NCBI GenBank assembly: GCA_947652605.1 | Contig: OX393579.1 | Coordinates: 45,142,970-45,206,969, forward strand | Source of the DNA: Elmis aenea | Lineage: Eukaryota; Arthropoda; Insecta; Coleoptera; Elmidae | Length of the DNA: 64,000 nt | Direction: 5' to 3' | Shown: positions 34,610 through 47,143 of the stretch, one piece after another | Numbering within the stretch: position 1 is the first letter of the stretch | Layout of the letters: each line of letters starts with the position of its first letter | Notes under the pieces: generated by a model | Databases searched by the model: none | What the model was told of the DNA's origin: nothing | What the model saw: the letters and a program-made list of their open reading frames with translations, nothing else | Made by a program: the position numbers and the translations under genes

Positions 34610-35609
34610 GAAATGAAATTGTTAAAAGTAAACTTTTATTGTTGAGAAAACAAAAGAAAACTTTTTGTTTTATTTGGGCATACTACAACGAGTAGAAGGA
34701 CATATGTTGGCAAATTGAGTTTTAGGTGTGTTTTACTGGCCACTTTACCCATTCTTATTTATAGCAAAATTCGCAGGTTAGTCCTATCTCATACATATTT
34801 AAATTCAGGAGCGAGCAGTTCGGTCCCGAAGGTAAGAATGAAACTTTTCAAATGCATTATCTCTGTTAGGGTGTCAGTGGAAATTCGTAGGGACCATAAG
34901 CTCATGTATCAAAAATACGCCAGAGGACGACACGTTAAGCTAGAAAAATAAATAAATCAAGTGGTACAGGATCTGACGGATTTGTGATTTTATTTCACCC
35001 TTTCTCACCCGGATGAATTTTCATCAATCTCTTATTTCGTTTATATTTCCCCCAAAGCTTTGTTGGCACCAGTTGGAATAATCTATTAAACTGAGATATA
35101 TTATACCGTAATCTGGTGGTGTGTGACGTATGTAGGTACCTTTGGAACTAATATTAATATTTCATACGCTCTGTATGAAACTAGTAGTGAAAGAAGTATA
35201 ATATTTTACACCGAAGTTTCTCACAGTGGTCATAAATTTTGAAACATATGAAGGAAGTTTTTGTTCCTTGAAAGTTTTGCTCGTGTTTACAAGATTTAAG
35301 TAAGAGGCAAAATTGTAAAATCAACCTAAACATAACAGGACCACTGGGACAAATATTTTAACAGATATATTCATAAAGCTCATCTTAATATTCAAGAGAA
35401 GCAGACTCAAACTCCCGTTTTAAACATCTTTATTAAATAAGTTATATTTAATTATGATTTATAACAACATTTTCTGGTTTTATTAATAATTTAAATATTA
35501 CAAAACCTCTTTACAACTTTAGAAACCAATTACAATATAAAGTAGTAAATACATTAACTGTATCATGTATCATCATTATCATTGCAAAACCATAGTGAAA
35601 GTACGCAAT
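34610..35609. other. Spacer, nothing recognised
   Basis: A plus-strand open stretch at 34715-34951 shows no family resemblance; the rest is AT-rich. Confidence 0.45.
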
Positions 35610-36235
35610 CAAAAATAAATACACCAAAAGGCTTTAAACAAGGATACTGCTTTTTGCCTTTACTATTTAAGGAAACTACTAAAATCTACTCATTGAAAAC
35701 GTAGCAAAGACGCAACTAGGAACAAGAAATAAATCACAATATAAACCAAGGTAAAAGAGCTATTAGGAGCATAAATGCACTATTGTGGAAAAGCCGAATG
35801 TTCAAAAAAAAAAAACGAATTACTCTGGTCGAAAGTATTGCTACTTACGACTCAGAGACCTGGCAATTGACATAAAGAAATAAGAGAAAACTAATTACGC
35901 TACAAATCGACTTTCTTAGGAGAAGCTGCAGGCTGGCCACGTAACCAAAGAAGAAAAGAAATACGCAGTAGAATGAGAGCAAAAAAAAAACGTTATTGGA
36001 TACAATTGAGCAAAAACAACTAATATGGTATGTTGGTATGGACATGTCAAAAGGATACCGGATGGAAGATGGCCGAAAAATATATACCCTACAGAGGAAA
36101 GAGAGGACGCCTCAAAACAACATGGAGGCAAAGGATAGTAGAAGCTATGATTCTAAGAAAACTTGATGAAGATACCGAAGATAAGGAAAAATGTCGGAAA
36201 GGAGCCGAAAAACGTTGACAGACGTAAAAATCGGA
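35610..36235 (+). pseudogene. RTE-like retrotransposon, reverse transcriptase C-terminal remnant
   Basis: KGFKQGYCLLPLLF at about 35630 is RT block 4 text. Later frames give YDSETWQLT, KLITLQIDFLRRS, EQKQLIWYGHVKRIPDGRWP and KRGRLKTTWRQRIVEAM, the family's closing sequence (I-W-Y-G-H-V-x-R-M...R-R-G-R-P-x-x-x-W). Block 5 (YADD) is deleted. A different lineage from 4195-5436. Confidence 0.75.
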
Positions 36236-36242
36236 ATATATA

Positions 36243-36360
36243 CAGGGTGCTCCACAAAGAAGGGCCACTATTGGTACCAATCTCGTAAACGATAAGAGTT
36301 GCAAAGAAGTCTGAATTAGACACATTGTTTCCCTTTCTGACAACGAGACCTATTCAGTGA
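36243..36360 (+). repeat. CAGGGTGCTCC single arm
   Basis: TA then CAGGGTGCTCCACAAAGAAG. Same terminal type as the foldback elements, with no second arm found. Confidence 0.45.
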
Positions 36361-36737
36361 TGCTTAAATATTTTAAAAAACTTCCATGGCACGCTTGATA
36401 GTCAAATCAAAATGAACTTTTTTTTTAATCGTTGAAAACTCGGTTATACTTGATGGTACAAAAATATTTTTGGGAAAAAAGTTGTAGATTTTTACGTACT
36501 GCAGAATAGATCCAACAGTACCAAGAAATCGTATTTTGTTGAAAAACTGACATACAAACACCAATTAACGTATATGTTGTAGTTTGTAGTAATGTTGTTG
36601 TATTGTCTGCCTTAACCCTGCAAACTTTGTAAGTTTCGTAATATTGTATAAACTTCATCTTTCAATAATTCTGAAGGTAAATTAATTGTACGCTTTAAAG
36701 AGTTGAAAAATGCGAATGTTGAAATGTAGTTTATAAA

Positions 36738-36860
36738 TATACAGAGTGTCCCAGATACAATTTCCAGCATTGGGATCTCGCTTATTATAAGATATACAGG
36801 TTTGCTTAAATTAGATGAATGATTTCTAAGTATCAGAGAAGCGACAGTCAATCTTTAAAT
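36738..36860 (+). repeat. Single-arm repeat shared with 6579-6735
   Basis: CAGAGTGTCCCAGATACAAT, GGATCTCGCTTATTATAAG and TACAGGTTTGCTTAAATTAG match the earlier copy. Confidence 0.6.
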
Positions 36861-37231
36861 GTAGAAAATTTCTCGTATTTCAGATGTTATAGCAAAAAAT
36901 ATTAAAATGTTGAATGGTGTGATTGATAAAATACGCTTTTTTTTATTTTGTGACTTAATTATTAAAATAGATATAGCAAGTAATATCTTACTAAAAAGAG
37001 GAAAAAGCACATTTAACCATTCCATAGCCAACTTCACTTCAGAAAAAATGAAATTAGGGGTAATATCTCGAAAATGGTGATAAAAAAAAAAGTAAAATAA
37101 CAGTTACATTCTCCATTAAAAAGAAGCATATTAGTTTTGATTATATTTTTTAATGGTATTTGGTTGCTAAATCGCCATATTTTTATTTTTATTGTGTTAT
37201 TTCAATCCCAACTCCGTTCGAAAATATTATA

Positions 37232-37857
37232 CAGGGTGTGTAAAAATTGGCGGAAGGGCTACACGGAGCGATGTTCTTCGTAAAATTCTAAGTCGAAAAT
37301 CTTAATACGAAAATGTTGTACCATGCTTCCTATGGCCTCAGGAACCATTTAAAGGAAAAAAAAATTGGCAACATTGCATACATCGATTTGCGTTTGGACA
37401 TTTTTTTATCAGCAATTTTTACTTAGATATTTATAATATTTGTTCAAACTGAAAGCCTTCAGTTCGTAAACATAGCTGCAAACTTTTGGGTATCGTAAAA
37501 CACAAACAAGAAATAACTACGAGAAAAACAGAGATGACAGCTAAGGACAATGTTGCCATATGTATTACTGTCATTAAAATCAGTGATTTACATATTTTCA
37601 ACACCAATTTTTGAAAGGAAGAACACAATATCTAGGAAAAAATACTATTCGAAATCTATTTTTATTCCAAATTGCAGCTTTTTCATTTGCAAGTATTAAA
37701 TAATAACGCCTATTAAAGGACTAAATGTCAAAGCTTTGAGGACCTCTTGCAGACACAGCAAGCGTGGTACAACATTTTCGTATTAAGATTTTCGACTTAG
37801 AATTTTACGAAGAACATCGCCCCGTGTAGCCCTTCCGCCAATTTTTACACACCCTGT
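37232..37857. mobile_element. Foldback element C2, uninterrupted
   Basis: TA at 37230-37231 and 37858-37859. Ends CAGGGTGTGTAAAAATTGGC and GCCAATTTTTACACACCCTG are perfect inverts. Arms of roughly 100-120 bp; the middle carries CTGAAAGCCTTCAGTTCG. Provides the empty site for the Helitron-like insertion in C1. Confidence 0.93.
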
Positions 37858-37859
37858 AT

Positions 37860-38263
37860 AAGTGCAAAGATAAATTCACCGGATACCAAATCCGAAAGTA
37901 ATATTGAATAGGACTGTAATATAATAACAGAAAATTGAATTTTTCATGGAGAACATCTCTTGAAAATCATATCGAAATTATGACCAACCACTATGCTACA
38001 CTTATTAAATTTCCTTTATGAACATATTTTTTAGTAAATGCGTTACGTTTCACCGCGGGCTCATATATTTTGGTTATGATAACTATGTTAGCAAACAGAT
38101 TGGCAGAAATTTAATATCCAACTTGAAGTCATATAATACAATGAAACTAGATTAGTTTTACGAATACATATTTATTTTTAAATCATTTGTGATAGATTTA
38201 AGCTTACAGGAAGGTAATTTCATATAGTTAATTTTGAACTTTCACAAACACATTTGATCTGGG
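37860..38263. other. AT-rich spacer, nothing recognised
   Basis: No supported features. Confidence 0.4.
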
Positions 38264-40352
38264 GGATAATTCAGTGGCGTGCGGTGGGTTTTAATGTAAG
38301 GGATGCTGTCGAATATATATATTTTTTAAAATCCTTAAAAATCTATTTAAATCTTCATCACCCACATATACATATATATGATCTCTGAACTAAGTGGCGT
38401 CCATCAACATCCCTCGCACATTACATGTGGCGTCCCGTTACTAAGTGGACTCCGTATACGGACGCCACATAGTTTCTCTATTGAAACGGACTTTAAAGCA
38501 CCGGTACTGTGACTGGAATTAATTTTAGAGGGACGCCACAAATCCGAGATTTTGTACAGTTTGAATATTATAGTTGGACCGTTGGCCGTTCTTGGATCGT
38601 GCGCTCGCGTCGCGTGTATATCGGAAGGGTATATATATTTTTTCGATTCACAGTGGAAGTGGCATCCAGGATATCGGCAATATATGTTTGTGTGAATTGT
38701 AAATTAAATATGCTGTGCGGCAACCATTAAAAAATACAAAATTAGAGCAATTTGAAATGTTGTTGATTCTGTAACTTTTACTGCCATTATTAACGTTTTT
38801 AATGATTAACAACAATAAAGTTTGATAACAAACTGACAGTAGTGTCATGTACTATCATGATTTTGTGAACGTTATTTTAGTTATTATATTAATATTATTT
38901 AAAACAACCAATATAGAAATGTTTTGAAATGCAGTTTTCTATTCTGCATCCGAAAATTTCAAAAATACAGAATTTTATTGATAGGTATTTAAAAGTAATT
39001 TTGTTGCGGTTTATAATGTAATTTTGTTGGAAAAGGTTTAAATTAGCTTCTACTACACATTTTTTGACAATATTCATTTAAACCTTACTCCCATTTTTTT
39101 AATGAAAATAATAATAATAATAATAACTAACTATATGTATATGAATTTATAGGTACTAACGATATAAAAAAAGTAGAATACAAATGTATCTAACGATGGT
39201 TGATACAGCTTAAGTAAATTCCAAACAGGAAAGGTTTGAAAATGTACAAAAAAATTATAATGTAGAGTGAAGCCGTTTTTCAAAATTTTTTATTTGTGAT
39301 TAAAGTCCGTGCGTGACTTAAAACTGATTATTTTTGTGCAAAATTAATATCGCCGTTTTGATGATAATTTACGGGCATCAACACAATATTTAATAAACTT
39401 GAAGGCTTTGAAAATATTACGAAAATATGTTTTAAATAAAGGACACAAAAAAGTATTTGTCATTATTTATTGTTCCATTAGTTTTCAAATACATAAATAA
39501 GTTTATATTGCTTGGACATTTTATGGGGGTGTCATATAAATTCGACACTATGATTTATTTTATTGTTGTGACAAACTAATTTGTCAAAAAATGGTAGAAG
39601 GTTTTTAACGCAAAATTACTGTGTAAAGCGCAACAAAATTACTTCCAAATAAAAATACATTTAAAGTATGTGTAATGCTATAATTCAAGCAAAGTGGTGC
39701 TACTTTAAATATGTCATTATTCACTCCACAAATTTTGAGTTAAAACGTACCAAAAATATTTCATACATTGTCTATGTATAAAGATATTGCCTTTTAATTA
39801 AAAATTATTTTAAGATATTTTTTTAACTAAATAAATACATCCATACATTTTGTTAAGTTACGGTACTAATGTGTGGTATATGTTAACTGTTTCGTTCACT
39901 TATTTTAATTTGTTAATCACATATAACTACTATTGAATAATAAAGCTGATTTAAAATTTCAACCCTATTGCCGTTTATTTAAGGAGTTTATTGACTTTAT
40001 GGTAAAAAATTTAAAAAAAAGGTAAGTAATGTTTAATTAGGTAAGTAATGCATATTTATTTTTTTATGTGATATTAGCCCGTACTTGTAAGGCGTGTTAT
40101 TTTATATTTTACCTCATCCTGTTTCCTATATAACTTTTTTTTCTGACCTACATTTCTTACCTAAATTACCTAATATGTTTATCTCCATGAATTTGGCCCG
40201 AACTTAGGAAGCACACATGATGCTATAATTTTTTTCAGTTATTGCTTCTTAGTGCTTCAAAATCGATAAACAAAACTTCGAAAAAATGAAAAGGTTTTAT
40301 TACTTAAAGTATAGTATTAACTAATACTGTTAAAACAATTATATACCCTATA

Positions 40353-41884
40353 CCGGGTGATTTAGTTTGACTGTAGCACCCCTATAACTTTTTAATTATT
40401 GAAAATTACCCCCAACAAACCTTATATTTTTCGAAACGGCGACAAATTTTCTATCAAGTGATGTGCATTTGTCATCTCTACGATGACGTATGTCAAATTC
40501 GCGATAGGCAACTGTTTTTTTTTTAATTACATAGTATACATGTTTTTGTTGATTCGGATAGAAAATGTAATTCTGAATCCGACCATGTATTAAAAAAGTA
40601 TGCATACGTAAGAAAATTTTCGAGAAAAATCAGTTTAAAGTTTATTCAAATTGTAGCAAACAGTCTATTTAACATAACAAAAAAACTATCGGATCTTAAA
40701 TATTATAGTATAACAATCAATGGAAATATATTAAAAATAAATTTTTAGTAAAAATAAAAGCATATAATAAACGTGTATTAAAGCAGTTACAAATAGAGGA
40801 CAACTGCGTTTGGAAGCGGGGGGCGGTCACTTTGAACATATTAACCCCTTGACTGTGCTCTACGAACTGGGTTCGGGCGTTCTTTTCGCGCTAATGCCGA
40901 GGCTCTACGATTTAAATTTGGGCATTTTTACCGCTTTTGCACCGTTGACCTTGTTCTACAAACTGTTTTCGAGCGGTTTTATCGCGTTTGTGCCGTGCTG
41001 TACGATTTGAGGCCTTGTACACGCGAAAGCAGATAACTTCGGTTGATCGCGCGTTAGAGCCGGTTTTATGCACGCGACAGTATCAAGGCGGCGTAGGTAG
41101 ATTTTTTTTTAACGTGCATTCTGTGTTGAAGCTATAAGTTGGAAAAAGACAAAAAGTAGGTTGGTCTTTGTCACCGACGCCAAAAGTCTTCTTTTTTCTT
41201 GACCCAAAAATCTTATGCAGGTAGATTTGGGTAAGTTGGGTTGGCGTGGTTTTTGGGTGTGATTTTTGTAACAAAAAATTTAATTTTTTTGCGAAGCTGA
41301 TAGAGAACAACCTAATTGTTGTATTTTTCAACTCACAGCTTCATTACAGAAGCAACATAAAAAAAGGTTAGCCTCTGCCGCCGCGACATTGTCAAATGCA
41401 TAAACCGAGGAATTTAATGTAACGTTCAAGGGGTTAAAGTCCAATTTTTTATGTCAACGTTAATTAATTGTTTTTTATTTTATTAAAAACTAATTTTTAA
41501 TACATTTCCATTGGTAGTCATAGTGTAATTTTCAAAATTTGATCATTGTTTTTTGTTATGTTAAATAGACTGTTTGCTATAATTTGAATAAACTTTGAAC
41601 TGATTTTTCTCGAAAATTTTCTTACTTATGCATACTTTTTTAATACATGGTCGGATTCAGAATTACATTTTCTATCCGAATCAACAATAAAATGTATACT
41701 ATGTAATTTAGGAAAAAAATTAGTTGCCTATCGCGGATTTGACATACGTCATCGTAGACATGACAAATGCACATCACTTAATAGAAAATTTGTCGCCGTT
41801 TCCAAAAATATAAGGTTTGTTGAAACTATTTTCAATAATTAAAAAGTTATAGCACCCCTATAACAGTCAAACTGAATCACCCGG
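40353..41884. mobile_element. Foldback element D1 (CCGGGTGA ends), carrying a piggyBac-like element
   Basis: TA at 40351-40352 and 41885-41886. Ends CCGGGTGATTTAGTTTGACT and AGTCAAACTGAATCACCCGG are near-perfect inverts. Arms of about 450 bp share TTGTCATCTCTACGATGACG-type and AAGTTTATTCAAATT text. The same arm occurs alone and diverged at 63300-63645. Confidence 0.92.
40845..41433. mobile_element. piggyBac-like non-autonomous element 2
   Basis: TTAA at 40841-40844 and 41434-41437. Ends are CCCCTTGA and, inverted, CCCCTTGA (8-bp perfect). GC-rich inside, with an imperfect tandem: GCTCTACGAACTGGGTTCGG and GTTCTACAAACTGTTTTCGA about 98 bp apart. No coding remnant seen. Confidence 0.8.
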
Positions 41885-42322
41885 TATTGATTTTTATATA
41901 AGGAGTTCATTTGCATTTTAAATTTCACAAAAACAATAATTTTACCGCCAGGATAAATACTTGTGAGTTTTGATGATAAACTTATTTACTAATATTCATT
42001 GCGTTATTCCCTTAAATTACAAAATTTAAGTCAGTAGCAGGTTAGGCACACTTTTATGATAGGGCTTTAAACCACACATAAAATACAATTCGTTTCATTC
42101 AGAACTAAGGCAGTAAATCTCCAATGATTCTTTTTGAATAAGTACTAAAAAAACGACATGTCGTAAATCTTATTTGTACATTACCCTTTTTACTTCAATT
42201 TTTTTTTTAAAGAAAACCCCTTCGGTCTTGAACATTCGTAGCGCTTGTAATAGCTGTCTTTACTTCAGTTTTTTTCCGTAATAAATTTTTTTAAAAACAG
42301 TTGTAAACATATCCCAAATCAG

Positions 42323-42395
42323 TGTTCTCCCCAGAATTTATTTTTTGCCGGGCGGACGCAAAAGGTTGCCGGGCGCCCCCCCTCCTCCCCAATGA
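42323..42395 (+). repeat. Lone hAT-like end with G/C-rich subterminal
   Basis: CAGTGTTCTCCCCAG, then GCCGGGCGGACGC and GCCGGGCGCCCCCCC. Resembles a hAT terminus inside the larger element. No partner found. Confidence 0.4.
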
Positions 42396-42589
42396 ATTTT
42401 CGGTCTTATTATTTTATAACTACATATAATTTTGTATTATTAGTTTTTAAATTTACACAAATATTTTGTTCCAAACAAAATTATTTATTTGTAATAAATA
42501 TCGCATTTTAAACAATAATATAATACAATTTAATTTAAGGAATTTTAAGAATTTAAAGAAACTTTGTTTAACTAAATAAAAAACAAACT

Positions 42590-42735
42590 ATTCGCTAAAA
42601 GAACCTTCGTTCTCATCAACTTCCTGGTTTGAAACCAAAGTTGTTTTAGATTGCTTTTCATTGTTTTGAGCACTTTCTTGTTTTTTAAAAAAACTAAATA
42701 AATTAGTCTGATTTGACTTTAAAGTTATTATTCAT
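42590..42735 (-). pseudogene. hAT transposase N-terminal remnant
   Basis: The minus strand reads KSNQTNLFSFFKKQESAQNN and ends EVDENEGSFSE before a stop. The Q-T-N-L-F-x-F-F-K-K start resembles MSKKQTNLFAFL in the hAT at 33750. No further domains follow. Confidence 0.5.
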
Positions 42736-43783
42736 GTCTGAAGTATAAAATAAAATTAATAATTAACAGTGTGGTATCTTTATATGTTCAAAACTTATTG
42801 AATTAATGGAAATATGACATAATTTGTTTGCTAAACAATTTATAGATTTGATAGTGGCCAATAAATAATAAGCAGTGACAGTTGTTCTCTATTACCTTAA
42901 CTATAATATACAGAGGAAAACGCATACACACATACAAGTACGCTGGATGCACACACATTGTTAAAAAACACAAGAAAATTTTGACCAATTTACATTAATT
43001 TAAATATTTAGAAATAGTTAGTACGGTGTTATACCCGTACTAAAGCTAATGAAAAGCAGAACAACGCAGGACGTCACTTGGTACGTAATTTTTTAAAGTG
43101 TATACGTTGCGGACGCCTCATAATTGGTATTTTATATAGAGGTTATTTATTGCGTTGATTATACGGACTTCAAATATCACGCAAATTGTATGAAAATTTG
43201 TATCACAATTTTGTATTGCACCATCGCCATCTGTTTGTAAAGGTGATAAAACGGAATATACATTAAACAGATTTCATATATTCCAGCTCAATCTAGTGGA
43301 CGCCAAAATACTGCAACACTTGTTGGACGCCACATGGATAGTGAGATGTATATATATATATACATGCTTAAATCCCGTAAAATAGCATGACAACGTATTA
43401 TTATTAACTAGCACTACTAATAACTTGTAATAATCCAAAAAAGTTTTAATTTTAAAAAAAAATCAACTTCTTACTAGTCTGTTATAATTCGTGATGTACA
43501 TACCCGCGAGAGAAACTCTCGTATTTTTAACGAAGCTAAAGAAAATTGTAACTGATAATTTGAGAAATAAAAAAATAAAATTAATATACTCGAGCTCTGC
43601 AACTTATTAATATAAAAAGACTTTTCTTTTACAGACTGAAAATTTAAGAGCTATGACTGTTTTAACAAACTCTCCACTATGCAGTTGCATGTTGCATTCA
43701 TGTTTAATGAAATCGTATCCAACAATAAACGCTAAGCGCGAACACAGTACTACCGCATTACCGGTGATCGGTGAATGCGTTTT

Positions 43784-43822
43784 TAGCTGTAGATGCTGTT
43801 TTCAAACCAGCATCTACAGCTA
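43784..43822. repeat. Perfect 15-bp hairpin
   Basis: TAGCTGTAGATGCTG (43784-43798) and CAGCATCTACAGCTA (43808-43822) are exact inverts around a 9-nt loop. It lies about 320 bp from the right end of the large hAT-like element. Confidence 0.85.
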
Positions 43823-44146
43823 GTATATAGCTCCATCAACTGATACTTAATACGCATGCGTTAACTTCTATATCTCTATGCTATGAGTCCAGCCCTAGAT
43901 GCTGAGCGCTACACCGCATTCACGGCCTTAAATGAGGCAGTCAGACAAATGGGATATATTATAAGATCTTTTTCCCCTTAACTTTAAAATGTAACTTTTA
44001 ATGGACATAATAGTTCAATAATTACTCTCTACAAATTAATTTTAGAAAAACAAATTATATATTAAATGAATGTATGAAATATTTCAAAATTTTAAGGGAT
44101 GCGCCGCATCCAACGCATTCATGGACTGCACGCCACTGGGATAATT

Positions 44147-44728
44147 ACAACTTTCTTATTTGAATAGAATGAAATCGTTTTTTGTTATAGTTGCTGTAAC
44201 TAATTTAATATGAAACAAATAATAATTTAACAGTGGTACAGTTTTTTAAACTTGTATAAAAATAAATACTTAAAAATAAAACGCGTGATATATAAACATA
44301 AAAAGAATAATCACTATTTAACACAAGCGTGAACAATAAAATCACAAATGTGAAAATTAGTCCATGTAATTTTGCATCACAACTTTTTTATCGATATTTT
44401 GACAATGACAATTATTAATAGTTATAAGGAGTTAAACGCTATTTGTATTATAAATCTTTTTGAGAAAGCCGAACAAACTGTAGCCTTGCAAATAAATTTA
44501 CTCCCAGCAAAACGTATGTTGTTCTGTTTGAACACAATAGATACTGGAAGACAGTAAAGTTCCTATTGTTATGGAATTTGACGTAAAAATTCAGTTTAAT
44601 GTGGCATTTTAATATGTAGACAACAAGTTTATAAAGATATAAATTGCATGCGTTTAAAGTTTTATCAGTACAAGAATCAGTTTGCTAAACGTTAATAGAA
44701 ATTAAAAAGCCCTCCATCGAAATAAAAG
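44147..44728. other. AT-rich spacer, nothing recognised
   Basis: No supported features. Confidence 0.45.
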
Positions 44729-44730
44729 TA

Positions 44731-45354
44731 CAGGGTGGTCCAAATTCGATGGGATTACATGGGTATCTCGCTTAATAGTCAAGATAGAGAAACGTTTAAA
44801 TTACCAAATATGTGCAGTTTTTTGAGACAAACTCAAGGCAATTCTCAAATATATTCTACCATTTCCGGTTTTTCTTGTTTTTTTTTTTTTTTTATAAAAA
44901 CAGCCTACTTTTTATTTTTCATCTTTAAAAAAATTAAAAAACCTTTGTTACTTGCGTGTTATTGAAAATAAATACATCAACTCTTATATATTTGAAATGG
45001 GAAAAAAATAAAGAATTTAAATAGGTCATAGCCAACTATAGCTTCCATTTGAAAAAAGGTAAGTATATGTCATAACTTTTTAACGGCGATTTTTTTTGTA
45101 CTATCAAAATCCACATAAAAAAATCTAAAAATAGATTTTATAAACTTTTTCGATATTTCAAACAATAAGGGAGATATGAAACATACATATAACAAAAAAA
45201 ACAGTTTTTCTTTAATAACTCAAAAACCGGAAATTACAGAATATTTTTGAAAACGGTTCTGAGTTTGTCCCAAAAAACTGCACATTTTTTGTAATTTAAC
45301 CGTTTCTCTATCTTGACTATAAAGCGAGATACCCATCGAATTTAGATTACCCTG
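44731..45354. mobile_element. Foldback element E1
   Basis: Starts CAGGGTGGTCCAAATTCGAT after TA (44729-44730) and ends ...ATCGAATTTAGATTACCCTG, followed by TC instead of TA. Arms share GGGTATCTCGCTTA and AAACGTTTAAATTACC/GGTAATTTAACCGTTTC-type text. Same family as 50685-52419. Confidence 0.88.
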
Positions 45355-45783
45355 TCCATGTTATGTATGTGTTTATTATCTTTTTGGCTTTGACATAAAT
45401 CGAAAGCTTACTTTTTGCGCTTTTCAAAAATATATAATTTGCTTATGGTTGCCATTTAAAATAAGAAAGTTAGATGTAATATATCCATATTTATATGAGT
45501 AAAAAAAATTGAACATCGCTATCTTATTAAGGACAAATAACCATGCCAAAAATGTCCTTAAAGTTGTTTTCTATCTTTTCGTGTAAGCGAGATATTTAAC
45601 ATTTTTGAAAATTGACAAAAATCGGTTTTTGGTTATATTTCGAAAATTAAAAAAGATATTAAAAATCTGTTTACGGCAATGAATTCCTCTCAAAAAAAGA
45701 AATCAAGACTATGTATTTACTTTCTTTCTATCTCTGATAATAACCGATATATCCTGTATGGGTATCGAAAATAAGCCACCCTG
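45355..45783 (-). repeat. Single-arm CACCCTGTA repeat
   Basis: Ends GGGTATCGAAAATAAGCCACCCTGTA-like (45760-45783, last ten bases CCACCCTGTA). No inverted partner. Adjacent to E1. Confidence 0.45.
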
Positions 45784-46985
45784 TACTTATTAAATATCTT
45801 ACAAAAATGTCGAATGTTGCCCGGTACTTTAAAAAAACTTACCTCGTACAACGCTATCCAAAGAAAAGTTCACTCAATCCGTTAACTGGTAACAAAGTAT
45901 CACTATTATATTCAGATGCATTACTTTTTAGTTTTTACAATAGCAATGCACTGAATAATATTACAAGTTAATACACTACCAACAAATTTAAAATACCACA
46001 TGACTGACTGTTGAGTTGAGATCACTATTGTACCTCGCGTTTGTTCAAGAATTCTGTTATCAAAAATGTCGTAGACCACATCTGCTGTTTTTCAAAAAAA
46101 CTTGTCGCTCGTATAACCTTCACGTTATATGCAGATTAATTTTTACCTAATATACAGCATTAAATTAGAAACTCTCCAGGCCTGTTACTTTTTTATTTCA
46201 TGATATGGAGCTTTGGTGTTTACTACGAAGTATTCAGAAGACCACAAGCCCTTTTTAAACATGTTATAGGATTTTACATACACTCAATTATGTTTGAGAT
46301 ATTTAAAAATTTTATTATGTGGTTTATTTATTTCTTTTTAACACCCTATATTTTCTATTACGTCATTTGGAAGGTCTTGAAATTCCTTATCAAAGGATTT
46401 ATAAGTTATCTCTTGGTTGTTAGGCTCATTTTACGCAAAACGTTTTTTTTTCTATCGTAATGATATTTATTTCGCAAACAAAAAAAAATAAATACAACAG
46501 CGGTATGTTTTATCTCGTAAAAGTCAAGTATGTTATATTTTAGAGCGTACGTGCTCTGATAAGGGTGGCTAGTCTTAAACAACCCTCATGGGAAAATGCA
46601 TAACGCCCTCTCCAGTTATCACCGTAACTACACCCAAAATATAATAAATAGCTCCTTTATGATGCGTTAAGTTTGCCGAAGATTGCCAGCAAATTTAATC
46701 AAAACTCGAAAAGCTTATTAGAAGTATAAGATCTGTTCACTGCTCGGAATTAATTAGCTGTTATAAAGAAATTAAAATGTTAGTACGACGTTGTTATTGC
46801 CTCACGAAATATAACACCAGTGTTCATTCTATCAGAAAGACACTGTTAATTTATGTCGTTTTAAATATTTAAATCTTCAGGTTCGCGATAAAAATACACC
46901 AAACAAATATTACATTCTAAGACATTTAAACCATTTTCTCAAATATCTAATAGGGCATAATTCATCCAAATTTAAACGTTTTTAT
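45784..46985. other. AT-rich spacer, nothing recognised
   Basis: An open stretch at 46200-46460 encodes only Phe/Ile/Tyr-rich hydrophobic text, as expected by composition. Confidence 0.45.
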
Positions 46986-47078
46986 GCTCCATTTTTTTTT
47001 TTTTTTTTTGCAGGGATGGGGAGTCGGAGCGTCAATACTTTTTAAAGAAGTCGGGAATTATCGACTCCCGACTCTTTG

Positions 47079-47143
47079 ATTTAAATTTGAATAAGGATGA
47101 GAACAGAACGAATTTAAATTTGAATAAGGATGAGAACAGAACG
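47079..47143 (+). repeat. 33-bp tandem duplication
   Basis: TTTGAATAAGGATGAGAACA with flanks occurs twice in a row, identical by eye. It follows a GGGAGTCGGAGCG-type GC-rich word at about 47019. Confidence 0.8.

Larger units (their letters stand above)
38272..44138. mobile_element. Large hAT-like element, 5.9 kb, with nested insertions
   Basis: A perfect 8-bp duplication GGATAATT lies at 38264-38271 and 44139-44146. Ends are CAGTGGCGTGCGGT and, inverted, CAGTGGCGTGCAGT. GGGATGC lies inside both. Copies of GTGGCGTCC in either orientation cluster near both ends. A hAT-type N-terminal fragment is inside (42590-42735), but no catalytic or dimerisation domain was found. It contains foldback 40353-41884. 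About 4.3 kb remain without the nested DNA. Confidence 0.88.

Noticed and set aside
34715..34951. 78-codon plus-strand frame
   Set aside because: No domain or repeat match; starts and ends in unremarkable sequence.
42323..43120. Complete nested hAT inside 38272-44138
   Set aside because: Only one CAGTGTTCTCCCCAG end was found, with no matching duplication or opposite terminus.
46200..46460. 86-codon open stretch
   Set aside because: Almost only Phe, Ile, Tyr and Leu, as expected from AT-rich DNA; no family pattern and no splice context.
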